Origin: Ignavibacteria bacterium RIFOXYB12_FULL_35_14
GTDB taxonomy: Bacteria > Bacteroidota > Ignavibacteria > Ignavibacteriales > Ignavibacteriaceae
Direction of reading: 5' to 3'
DNA: 64,000 bases
Assembly (NCBI GenBank): GCA_001803045.1
Contig: MHAR01000064.1
Span: 658 to 64,657, forward strand
Shown here one piece after another: positions 50,615-59,048 of this stretch (its first letter is position 1; the number at the start of each line of letters is the position of its first letter). A model generated the notes under the pieces. It saw only the letters and a program-made list of their open reading frames with translations. It did no database searches and had not been told where the DNA came from. Position numbers and translations under genes: made by a program.

Positions 50615-52321
50615 TTATTTAACTTTAAATCCATTCTCAATTAGATTACTCTTTGCTTTCTCAAGAGAAACTTCTTTTAATTCCATATTACATATCGGGC
50701 ATTTGCCCGGCTTATCTGATATAACATTCCAATCCATTTGATCTTGAAAAACTTTTCCATCTTTATTCTCGTCTATTGCGCTTAAGTCGATTACACCTTC
50801 ACGCACAAGGGTACGATCCTCATGGTTTATTTCAGTTTTATTTGGTTTTGTTTTTTCGTTCTTCTTAGGTTCATCTTTCCCGCGCATTTCCATCTTGCTG
50901 TGATCTTGCGGTTTTTGTTCATCCTTAGGTTTGCCTGCCGTGCCGGTAGGTAAACTCATATCCATTCCTTCGTGACCTCTCATCTGTTGTATCGCCGCTT
51001 TAAGATTGCTTTCCGAATCAATTAAGAACTGAGAAGAGACAACTATTTTTTCGCCGTCTTTAATACCTTCAAGCACTTGCACCAATCCATCGGAGGCTAC
51101 TCCTAACTTAACATCTCTAGGATCGAAATAACCACCGCCGAGGGACATTACAGCAATTGTCCTTTCACCGGTGCGGATGATTGCTTGATCCGGCACAACA
51201 ACTGCTTCAACTGAAATTGGCGAAACGAGTTTTACAGTTGCAAACATTCCCGGTTTAAAATCGTAATTCGAAGTGTTCCTCACTTCCGTTCTAACTTTTA
51301 TCGTTTTAGTTTCTTCATTTAGGTAGGGATAGATGTACGTTACTATTCCTTTATAAGTTTTGCCCGGCAGATAGGAAAGCTCTAGATCAACTTTTTGACC
51401 GAGTTTAATCCAGGGTAAATCAACTTGATAAACATCCGCCATCACCCAAACATTTGAAAGATCGGCTACTTTATAGAGTTCCATTCCAGCCATAATTTGC
51501 TGCCCCAGAAAAACCATCTTATCTACAACCGTTCCATTTACCGGCGAATAAATTGTAAGCGTCTTCTTTGGTGCATTATTTTTTTCAATTTCGTTAATGT
51601 CTTTTTCCGAAATATCCCAATACAGCAATCTTCGTTTAGCGCTGTTGACTAATTCCTGCGCGCCATTTTTAACGTTGTCTGAACTATTAGAAACTTTCTT
51701 TAAGTAACGAATTGCTTGCAGATATTCTTCCTGTGTACTAACAAGTTCCGGGCTGTAAATTTCAAACAGCGACTGTCCTTTGCTTATATATTTGCCGGTG
51801 TAATCAACGAACAATTTTTCTACCCAGCCCATAACTTTGGTCGTAACAGTAGTAACTTTTGTTTCGTCGTAATCAACTTTTCCCGTAGTTCTAATTACAT
51901 TATTTAGTTTTTGTTTTTTTACCGTTTCTATTTTTACACCAATATTTTGAATGGTAACCGGATCAATCTTAATGCCTTCGACATTTTCATCACCCTCATA
52001 AACAGGTACTAAATCCATCCCGCAATCGGGCGCGGTTCCTGGTTTATCTGAAGTAAACCAGGGATGCATCGGATCTTGATAGTAAGCAATTTTCTTCTGA
52101 CCGCTTCCGCTTTTTTGCTCTTCATAAACCGGAACGAAGTCCATTCCATCCGGAGCTTTTTTCGGGGTGGGGGAGGTATTCTCGGGATTCATAGGATCCT
52201 GATAGTATAAAATTTTTCTTTCTTTATCATCCGAAGATGAGCTTATTCCTCCAAGGAAAAATTTTCCAATTGCTAAGCCAATTACTAAAAAGATGATTCC
52301 GCTAATAATTATTTTTTTCAT
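50615..52321 (-). CDS. cusB: RND periplasmic adaptor CusB with three heavy-metal-binding modules
   Basis: A 568-residue membrane-fusion protein. After a membrane anchor come two HMBD motifs (YYQDPMNPENTSPTP and YYQDPMHPWFTSDKPG, with CGMDLVPVYEG), a barrel-sandwich and alpha-hairpin (about residues 150-300), beta-barrel domains, a Met/His linker (MRGHEGMDMSLPT, DHSKMEMRGKDE) and a third C-terminal module VREGVIDLSAIDENKDGKVF with KCPICNMELKEV. That last module is a near copy of the secreted protein at 12609-13019. A palindrome at 50934-50950 lies in the linker. It links CusA to CusC and presents metal to the pump. Confidence 0.93.
   Translation of the reverse strand: MKKIIISGIIFLVIGLAIGKFFLGGISSSSDDKERKILYYQDPMNPENTSPTPKKAPDGMDFVPVYEEQKSGSGQKKIAYYQDPMHPWFTSDKPGTAPDCGMDLVPVYEGDENVEGIKIDPVTIQNIGVKIETVKKQKLNNVIRTTGKVDYDETKVTTVTTKVMGWVEKLFVDYTGKYISKGQSLFEIYSPELVSTQEEYLQAIRYLKKVSNSSDNVKNGAQELVNSAKRRLLYWDISEKDINEIEKNNAPKKTLTIYSPVNGTVVDKMVFLGQQIMAGMELYKVADLSNVWVMADVYQVDLPWIKLGQKVDLELSYLPGKTYKGIVTYIYPYLNEETKTIKVRTEVRNTSNYDFKPGMFATVKLVSPISVEAVVVPDQAIIRTGERTIAVMSLGGGYFDPRDVKLGVASDGLVQVLEGIKDGEKIVVSSQFLIDSESNLKAAIQQMRGHEGMDMSLPTGTAGKPKDEQKPQDHSKMEMRGKDEPKKNEKTKPNKTEINHEDRTLVREGVIDLSAIDENKDGKVFQDQMDWNVISDKPGKCPICNMELKEVSLEKAKSNLIENGFKVK
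50934..50950. repeat. Palindromic repeat inside cusB
   Basis: CCTGCCG-TGC-CGGTAGG with one mismatch in the stem. It encodes LPTGTAGK in the Met/His linker. Related to the palindrome at 43921-43942. Confidence 0.45.
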
Positions 52322-52341
52322 TTGATCTCCAATAAATAGAA

Positions 52342-53619
52342 CTATTTTAATTTATCATTTACTTGTTCAAGGGTTAAACCAACAGCTTGTTCAAGCTGTG
52401 CCTGACTTTGAAGAAAATTCATTTTAGACATGTAAAAATCAAGTTCAGACATCAGAAGCATTCTGTAGGCATCAATGAGCATTAAGAATTCTGTTTTACC
52501 TGTTTGATATGCAGCAATGGTGGATTGTAGTGTTTGTTCAGCTTGAGGAATAACAGAGTTTTTATATAGCTCGGTTAAGTTTCTATTAGTTTCAATATTT
52601 ACTAAAGAGTTCTGAACATCAGAAGCAACCATATTTTTCATAAGATTATACTGTTCTTCGGCAGTTTTAATATTAAGTTCGTTCTCTTCGACTTTACCTG
52701 TGTATTTAGAACTTGACCAAAATGCAAGCGGTACATTTACTCCAACCATGAATGACCAGAAATCTTTGGTAGTTTCAGTCATATCTTTATACATCAATCT
52801 TGCCATAATATCCGGGTAGTATTCTAATTTAGAAGCATCCAATTCTGATTTATACATATCAATATTGTAATTCATGCTTTTTAATTCGGGGCGATTTTCA
52901 ACCGCCAGTTGAAACAACTGATCAAAATTCCATCGTGGTAATGTATCAGCCGGTTCGGGAACATAACCTAATTGATCATTAGCGGGTCGGCTTAAAATTG
53001 TATTTATCATTGTTTGAATATCGGTTCTTTCCTTTTCAAGATTGACTCCTTCATTTATCAAAACAGAAAGTTCTGTTTGAGCTCTTAAGATATCCGGTTG
53101 TTTGCCCATCCCCAGTTCATATTGTTTTCTCGTAATTTCTAAAAACTGCCTTAATAAATCCTGGTTCTCCAGATTGATTTCTATTTTCTTTTGCACCAGA
53201 TACAACTCGTAATAATAATTTTTTAATTGTTTGATAATTTGTTTTTCTAATGCAAAGTATTGCTGCTCAACCATGTTAGCATTGTTTGAAGCTGCTGTTG
53301 TCATTGCATTTATCTTGCCGGGAAAAGGAAACATCTGCTGAACGAAGTAATCGGTTTCCATATTATTTTTTATTGGATTAGGGAATGATTGAATTGGAAG
53401 TTGAAAAAATTCAATTCCAACTTGCGGAGCATCCCAGGATGATGATTGATCAATTTTTGTTCTTGCAGCATTGGTTGTATTACGTGCAGCTTTTAATTGT
53501 GGATTGTTTTGAAGAGTCTCTTTTATCAACTCATCCAGACTAATGTAGTTTTTAGTCTGAGGATAGGCAATAAACGTGAATAGAATTAACAAAGTAAAAA
53601 ATCTCAAAAAAAAATTCAT
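52342..53619 (-). CDS. cusC: Outer-membrane efflux factor, TolC/CusC type
   Basis: A 425-residue TolC-family protein with signal peptide (MNFFLRFFTLLILFTFIAYP) and two repeats rich in helical heptads (SLDELIKETLQNNPQLKAAR and WNFDQLFQLAVENRPELKSM), ending in LTLEQVNDKLK. This forms the trimeric exit duct for CusBA. TATGGAG precedes the ATG. It is the first large gene of the cus operon behind the sigma54-like promoter (f), after a 31-residue ORF. Confidence 0.92.
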   Translation of the reverse strand: MNFFLRFFTLLILFTFIAYPQTKNYISLDELIKETLQNNPQLKAARNTTNAARTKIDQSSSWDAPQVGIEFFQLPIQSFPNPIKNNMETDYFVQQMFPFPGKINAMTTAASNNANMVEQQYFALEKQIIKQLKNYYYELYLVQKKIEINLENQDLLRQFLEITRKQYELGMGKQPDILRAQTELSVLINEGVNLEKERTDIQTMINTILSRPANDQLGYVPEPADTLPRWNFDQLFQLAVENRPELKSMNYNIDMYKSELDASKLEYYPDIMARLMYKDMTETTKDFWSFMVGVNVPLAFWSSSKYTGKVEENELNIKTAEEQYNLMKNMVASDVQNSLVNIETNRNLTELYKNSVIPQAEQTLQSTIAAYQTGKTEFLMLIDAYRMLLMSELDFYMSKMNFLQSQAQLEQAVGLTLEQVNDKLK

Positions 53620-53749
53620 TTTATCTCCATAAAGAATTTGTTTAATCGAACTGACTGATATAAAAATAAAATAATAAGTATTAAGCTCATACTGTTATTT
53701 CTCAAAGGTGTGAAGAAACCATTTTGAACCAAATTGATATAGTCAGCAT

Positions 53750-53845
53750 TCATTTATTTTTTTTAAGAATTACAATAAAAATCTTAGCCAAAATTGCTGT
53801 AAATATTAAGTAACACACTAACCATATAAAACCATTTTCAAACAT
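53750..53845 (-). CDS. Small hydrophobic membrane peptide (31 aa)
   Basis: From ATG 53845: MFENGFIWLVCYLIFTAILA, then KIFIVILKKNK. A single helix with one Cys and a basic end. It is the first ORF behind sigma54-like promoter (f), as are small peptides behind promoters (d) and (e). The ribosome site is weak (AAGTGATG). It could be a small regulator or a leader peptide for the cus operon. The remainder of the 411-bp gap shows nothing else. Confidence 0.45.
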   Translation of the reverse strand: MFENGFIWLVCYLIFTAILAKIFIVILKKNK

Positions 53846-53881
53846 TTTTATAACATCACTTTTCAATTTTTGATATTCTTA

Positions 53882-53897
53882 TGAAACTATAATGCCA
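53882..53897 (-). promoter_or_regulatory. Sigma54-like promoter (f) of the cus operon
   Basis: Minus strand TGGCAT-TATAG-TTTCA, same form as copies (a) and (b). The upstream site starts 61 bp further up. It lies about 265 bp before cusC and 37 bp before the 31-residue ORF, just downstream of the regulator gene end (54031). Confidence 0.6.
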
Positions 53898-53957
53898 AAC
53901 GGAAATGTGGTGTTTTTTAATGGAAACGAGCTTTTGGATTTAATTTTAGAATAGAGT

Positions 53958-53994
53958 TTTTAAGGAGTTTAAATATTTTTAAAATTCTTAAAAA
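53958..53994. promoter_or_regulatory. Candidate activator-binding site (f), most symmetric copy
   Basis: TTTTAAGGAGTTTAAA then TATTTTTAAAATTCTTAA. TTAA boxes begin at positions 3, 12, 22 and 31 of the site, giving two adjacent dyads. It is identical to site (b) over the first 26 positions. It lies 37 bp beyond the stop codon of the NtrC-type regulator gene. Confidence 0.6.
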
Positions 53995-54030
53995 GAAGTA
54001 AGCGAGGCTTAATTTGAGAACAGATGTAAA

Positions 54031-55422
54031 CTATTCCGTTTTCTCCTCAAACGGTGAAAGTTTATAAGTTTCAATCTTGCTATATAAAGTCGGCAATGAT
54101 ATACCGAGAATTTTATGCGCTTTATTCTTATCCCATTGAACAGCGTCAAGAATACATTTTATATGATTTCGTTCATTTTCTGCCAGCGTTATAAATTTAA
54201 CCACTTCTTCTTTTATTTCACCAGGTTCCGGTTTTCTTAGAAGCACATTTTCTTTATTTAAAATATCATCGCTGGAAAGGACTACAGCTTGCAACAAAGT
54301 ATTTTCTAATTCCCTAACATTACCAACCCAGTAATGGTTTTTCAGCATTTCCATTACATCAGCCGGAACTTTAGTAACATTTTTGTGAAGTTCTTTATTA
54401 ATTTTTATGAGAAAATGACTTACTAATAGCGGTATGTCCTCTAATCGTTTGCGAAGAGGAGGTAGATTAATTGATACTACTTTTAACCGGAAATATAAAT
54501 CTTCCCTAAATTTTCCTTCCTGGACAAGCTGGTGTAAATCTTTATTCGTAGCGGCAATAATTCTTGCTTTCATAGGGATTAAAGTTTCACCTCCCACACG
54601 TTCAAATTCTTTCTGCTGCAATACCCTAAGTAATTGTACTTGAAGGTTGGGAGATATTTCGGAAATTTCATCGAGAAAAATTGTCCCTTTTTCTGCTAAC
54701 TCAAACTTTCCTTTTTTATCTCTTATTGAACCGGTGAAAGAACCTTTAACATGACCGAATAATTCGCTTTCTAATAAAGATTCGGTTAGTGCCGTGCAGT
54801 TAACCGGAATAAAAGGATTATCTTTTGTAATTCCGCTGTAGTGAATTGCTCTTGCAACCAATTCTTTTCCGGTTCCGCTTTCACCTTCAATAAGAACAGT
54901 AACACGGCTTGATGATGTCTGTCCAATTTTTTTATAAACCTCTTTCATTGAAGGAGCTTTGCCAATTAAGGTGTTTTCTAACTGGTACTTATCAGCTTCA
55001 TCAGAAATAAAAGAAGAGAGCTTTTCGCTCATTCTTTTATTTTCGAGCGCACGGTTTATGGTGATTTTTAGTTTATCAATCTCGAGTGGTTTTTCAATAT
55101 AATCATAGGCGCCTTGCTGCATTGCTTTAACTGTGCTATGCATATCATCAAAAGCGGTAATCATTATAACGTGAATATGATTATCTATTTCTTTTATTCT
55201 TTCCAATACTTCAAAGCCATCTGCTTCAGGCATTTTAATATCGGTTATCACTAAATCGGGAATTTCCTTTTTGGCGATTTCAATTCCTTCAATTCCATTC
55301 TCTGCCGAATAAACTTCATAATTTAATTTTTTGAGATAGCTCGAAAGGGTTTTTAGTATTGATTTATCATCATCAATTACTAAAATTTTATTTTCTTCGT
55401 TTTTTGGTTTTATTTCACTCAA
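54031..55422 (-). CDS. NtrC-family sigma54-dependent response regulator
   Basis: A 463-residue regulator starting at TTG 55422 with AAGGAAG in front. REC domain (residues 10-125): acidic pocket Asp17-19, phospho-acceptor Asp61 in VITDIKMP, Lys111. AAA+ domain (about 148-385): Walker A GESGTGKE (180-187), Walker B TIFLDE. The sigma54 contact loop is GSFTGS (227-232) instead of the usual GAFTGA. A Fis-type HTH (about 430-455) ends the protein. It is cotranscribed with the kinase upstream and abuts promoter (f). It is the likely activator of the six sigma54-like promoters. Confidence 0.92.
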   Translation of the reverse strand: MSEIKPKNEENKILVIDDDKSILKTLSSYLKKLNYEVYSAENGIEGIEIAKKEIPDLVITDIKMPEADGFEVLERIKEIDNHIHVIMITAFDDMHSTVKAMQQGAYDYIEKPLEIDKLKITINRALENKRMSEKLSSFISDEADKYQLENTLIGKAPSMKEVYKKIGQTSSSRVTVLIEGESGTGKELVARAIHYSGITKDNPFIPVNCTALTESLLESELFGHVKGSFTGSIRDKKGKFELAEKGTIFLDEISEISPNLQVQLLRVLQQKEFERVGGETLIPMKARIIAATNKDLHQLVQEGKFREDLYFRLKVVSINLPPLRKRLEDIPLLVSHFLIKINKELHKNVTKVPADVMEMLKNHYWVGNVRELENTLLQAVVLSSDDILNKENVLLRKPEPGEIKEEVVKFITLAENERNHIKCILDAVQWDKNKAHKILGISLPTLYSKIETYKLSPFEEKTE

Positions 55423-55467
55423 AATTCTCTTCCTTCTGCAATTTACTTCTTACCATTATTTCCGGAA

Positions 55468-57582
55468 CTACATTAGTGGTATTATAATTTCAAAAATTGT
55501 TCTTCCTGGTTCGGATGATACCAGCCGAATTGTTCCTTTATGCTGTTCAATAATTTTTTGTGCTATTAATAAGCCCAGCCCGGTACCGGAAGATTTGGTT
55601 GTGAAAAATGGTTCAAAAATTTTTGTATCAGCGCTTATTCCATTACCGTTGTCTATAACCAAAATTTTAATATTATTTTGTTCTTCGTCCATAACTGATG
55701 TTAATTCTATTCTGCCATTGTTGTTTACTGCTTCAATTGAATTATCAATTAAGTTTAAGAATACTTGCATCAATTTATGCTTATCTGCATTCAATTCAAT
55801 TTTATCTACATTATTAATAAAAGAAATGCTCTTAGTTTTTAGTTTATTAAGAAGTTGAGATTTTATATTGTCTATCAATTCGAATAGATTAAATACCGAG
55901 TAATCTAATTCCATTTGCCTGGAAAATTGTAAAACATCCTTAACCAAATTATTTAATCTATTTATTTCAGTTTGAATAATCGCCAGATTTTCTTTTTCAG
56001 CTTCATTTAACTGCAATTCTTCTGCAATAATATCAGCATTCATTTTAATAGATGTTAAAGGCGTTTTTATTTCGTGTGCAAGCACTGCAGCCATTTTACC
56101 AAGAGCTGCAAGCTTTTCCGATTTAACTAATTGCTCTTCCAGTTTTTTTTGCTCGGTTATATCGACCTCAATAAATAAAAACCCGTTGAATTTATTACCG
56201 GTTGAAGAAGGAGTAACATACATTAAAAGAACTTTATCGTCGCAATTTAGTTCCCCTCTGAACTTTGAATACAACTGAAGTTCATTTTTAATCATATTAA
56301 AATATTCATTTAGATCATCTTTAAATTGAACGGCCATTATACTCTTGTTTAATATTTCACTTCTGTCATTACCAACTATTTCTGAAAACTGAGGATTAGC
56401 CTCGATAATTCTGAATTCTTCATCAACTATTGCAATTGCAGCGGATGATTCTTCGAAGGCATTCAGTAAAAGGGAAATTCTGTTTTCCCTTTTCTTCAAT
56501 TCGGCTGAATTATTTTGTAGGGTTTCCGACATATGATTAAAAGCTTTTGTCAATTCACCAAATTCATCACTTGATGAAAAATCAATCTTTGTTCCATAGT
56601 TGCCTTTTTCTATTTCGATAGCATTATTCTTCAGTTTATTTAATGGATTTGAAATAATTTTTACTATCACAAAGGCGATACTTATGCTTACTATTAACCC
56701 GCCAAATACGCTTATTGCAAAAAATCTATAAAGCTCTCTGTTACTTTCAGGTTGAAAAATAAACCTGATCAAAGGAATCTGCACCAACAAGATTATTATG
56801 GGGACAAGAATAAGAGAGCTTAAAAGGATTTTTTTCGAGATGCTAAAGCTGTGAATTCTTTTCATCGAATACTGGAACATATCATACCGGTTTACAGCAA
56901 CCGTAGTAAATAGAATGACGCCAACTAAAAAAGAAAGAGGACTAATTTCTACCAAATAATAGAAGCCAAGATACCAGGGAAGAAACAAACCGAAGATAAA
57001 GGAGGCAAGATTTGTAATTATTAAACCAATAAATAATAAAAGTATTTGTTTATGTTGTGTTGGGTCAGATTCACCATAATACTTTTTAAATAACCAATAA
57101 AAGTTAAGGGCAACCAGAAAAGCGTACCATAAGAGGAATATCGGATAAGTTGAAGAATAACTAACGTTAAATATAAGATTGTGTGCGTGAGATTCTTCTA
57201 TAAAATATCCGCTCCACAAAAATCCCAATAATGTAACCGATGGTAATATAATCAAGAGACTTCGAAGTAAACCAATTCTATGGGGAACCGGAAAATTCCA
57301 GGTAAAAAATGTGACGGTTACTATAATCATTAATAGAAATGAATGACAGGACCTATCTAATATTGTAACATCTGCCGAATGCATTATTAAAAAATGAAAT
57401 GCGTGCGATATTAAATAACCAATTACTAAAAATAAAATAAGGATGAACAAACGGCTCTTAATTGATTCACGGTTTCTGGAATAAATAATGATAATAAGTC
57501 CAATAGCAGCTAATAAGGTTGCTAATAAAAAAATGGACTGTGTTAAATCGAGGTCAAATACTGAATGAGTAAGTAATTTCAT
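55468..57582 (-). CDS. Membrane-bound sensor histidine kinase
   Basis: A 704-residue kinase. About seven to eight membrane helices fill residues 15-310, with His-rich loops (SHAFHFLIMHSADV and SHAHN) that may bind metal. Then HAMP (about 300-350), PAS (about 370-475), HisKA with LAHEIKTPLTS (His503), and the ATPase with NLIDNSIEA, DNGNGI and GTGLGL boxes. It is the partner of the NtrC-type regulator, encoded 45 nt downstream. The sensed signal is not known; metal stress is inferred from gene order. No sigma54-like site was found in front of this gene. Confidence 0.9.
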   Translation of the reverse strand: MKLLTHSVFDLDLTQSIFLLATLLAAIGLIIIIYSRNRESIKSRLFILILFLVIGYLISHAFHFLIMHSADVTILDRSCHSFLLMIIVTVTFFTWNFPVPHRIGLLRSLLIILPSVTLLGFLWSGYFIEESHAHNLIFNVSYSSTYPIFLLWYAFLVALNFYWLFKKYYGESDPTQHKQILLLFIGLIITNLASFIFGLFLPWYLGFYYLVEISPLSFLVGVILFTTVAVNRYDMFQYSMKRIHSFSISKKILLSSLILVPIIILLVQIPLIRFIFQPESNRELYRFFAISVFGGLIVSISIAFVIVKIISNPLNKLKNNAIEIEKGNYGTKIDFSSSDEFGELTKAFNHMSETLQNNSAELKKRENRISLLLNAFEESSAAIAIVDEEFRIIEANPQFSEIVGNDRSEILNKSIMAVQFKDDLNEYFNMIKNELQLYSKFRGELNCDDKVLLMYVTPSSTGNKFNGFLFIEVDITEQKKLEEQLVKSEKLAALGKMAAVLAHEIKTPLTSIKMNADIIAEELQLNEAEKENLAIIQTEINRLNNLVKDVLQFSRQMELDYSVFNLFELIDNIKSQLLNKLKTKSISFINNVDKIELNADKHKLMQVFLNLIDNSIEAVNNNGRIELTSVMDEEQNNIKILVIDNGNGISADTKIFEPFFTTKSSGTGLGLLIAQKIIEQHKGTIRLVSSEPGRTIFEIIIPLM

Positions 57583-57727
57583 TAAAAATCTTAGATAAAT
57601 TTAAATTTTTTAATTCGTCTATCAGTTTTATACTTTCTTTTTTTATTCTTTCCCAAAATTATTAAAAGACGCACAAGTTGTCTTTTCACAAAAGGACTAA
57701 TGCAAATTAAAGTAATATGGTTATAAA

Positions 57728-57899
57728 ATGAAGAACAATAATCATTCCCTCCGACATCCGGTTTGCGGTAAAAAGATTAATCCAAACAAAGCCTATGCAA
57801 AAGTAAAACATGGGAAGGAAACTTAATACGTATTCTGTTCACTTGTACTGGTAGGATTTAAGAGAGCACAAAAAATTTATCAGTAATTTTAAAAAATGA
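57728..57899 (+). pseudogene. Decayed YHS-domain gene
   Basis: Plus-strand reading MKNNNHSLRHPVCGKKINPN, then KAYAKVKHGKET and a stop (TAA) where the intact paralogue at 46651-46824 has Tyr. The following 75 bp still resemble that gene (Cys-Cys region and EFEKNPQKF equivalent), with several changes, and end in AAAAAATGA. It lies in the 501-bp gap at the edge of the minus-strand metal block, oriented opposite to all genes of the block. The rest of this gap (57583-57727 and 57900-58083) shows nothing recognisable. Confidence 0.75.
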
Positions 57900-58083
57900 G
57901 ATTTTCATTAGTAAAATCAATTTCTTCTTCATAACTGGGGTCGACCATAAAAGTTTTAATGATTAAAAGCAATCGATATGCCAAGCCACCAAATTAAAAT
58001 TTGATTAAATTCACATCGTAAGAATTATTGTTGTGATGCAAATTCTTCCTCAAGAACATTATCTACCATAAATAAGTTCCGGT

Positions 58084-58863
58084 ATGAAAAAAATAATTTT
58101 ACTGGTTACATCTTCTTTGGTAGGGGTTATCCTGCTTTTTGGTGTTTTGTTCTACGGCGAAATCAACTTGGAGAGATTGAATTTCGTGCATCGTTGGATA
58201 GCAAAAAGTGTGTTTGATTCCTGGCATAAACATCTTTCCAATATCCCTAAAGCAGATGGGGCAATAGTTGATTACGACACTCTGATGAGTCAGCTAAATT
58301 TTCTTGAAAGAAATTTTGCTGAAAGAATATTCGCAATAAATCCGAGAGACTTGGGATTTAAAGGTCCGAAATACTCGAAGGAAAAACCGGAAAAGTTAAT
58401 AATGGTTGAATCGGTTAAGGTAGGCGATAGGGGAACAGGAATTCAGTACTGTCCGGAGCATTCTTACAACGATTATCTTTTGATGATGGAGAAGATGAAA
58501 AAAGATATTGGTAAACAGTTATTCGTTGACAGCGGCTATCGGTCACCTGGAAGACAGGCATATCTGGTATTTTATTATTTAACTTCAAGCAGTGATTATT
58601 CTCTGAAGGAAAATGTAAAGTGGATTGCTATGCCCGGTTTCAGCGAGCATGGAAATCCAATTAACAATGCAATTGACTTCACGAGCGAAAACGGAATGAA
58701 CGGTTTTAGCGATGGTCAATCTGCAAAAGATTTTGAAGCATTACCTGAGTTTGATTGGTTGATGAAAAATGCAAACCAATTTAATTTTTATCTGTCCTAT
58801 CCTAAAGACAATCCGTTTGGAGTCGCATTTGAGCCATGGCATTGGCATTGGGAGAAGAAATAG
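58084..58863 (+). CDS. VanY-like D-alanyl-D-alanine carboxypeptidase (peptidase M15)
   Basis: A 259-residue protein with an N-terminal membrane anchor (IILLVTSSLVGVILLFGVLF). The M15B zinc motifs are GFSEHGNPINNAIDF (SxHxxxxxxD) and FEPWHWHW (ExxHxH type). It would cut the terminal D-Ala of peptidoglycan stem peptides, with the catalytic part outside the cell membrane. It is the first gene on the plus strand after the metal block and looks chromosomal. No resistance genes (vanHAX) are next to it. Confidence 0.85.
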   Translation: MKKIILLVTSSLVGVILLFGVLFYGEINLERLNFVHRWIAKSVFDSWHKHLSNIPKADGAIVDYDTLMSQLNFLERNFAERIFAINPRDLGFKGPKYSKEKPEKLIMVESVKVGDRGTGIQYCPEHSYNDYLLMMEKMKKDIGKQLFVDSGYRSPGRQAYLVFYYLTSSSDYSLKENVKWIAMPGFSEHGNPINNAIDFTSENGMNGFSDGQSAKDFEALPEFDWLMKNANQFNFYLSYPKDNPFGVAFEPWHWHWEKK

Positions 58864-59048
58864 TAGTATTACCACAATTAAAAGCCAAATGTTTGAAAGA
58901 GTTTCTTCCAAATAGAGTACACAGTGAGGCGTTTTATTTTAAGATTTTCTATTGTTGATTAAATAATATTAGCTTCAAAAAGAATTTAAATTCTTTGTTG
59001 GATTCGTAAATTGACTAAAGTGATTTTCAATTAAGGTAAAATAATCAA

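Noticed and set aside
57583-57650. AT-rich TTAA boxes upstream of the kinase gene
   Set aside because: A few TTAA strings are present but without the four-box spacing and without a TGGCA element at the correct distance.
57840-57870. GTAGGATTTAAG similar to sequence near promoter (d)
   Set aside because: Part of the decayed YHS gene; the match to 28675 is short and lacks the remaining boxes.
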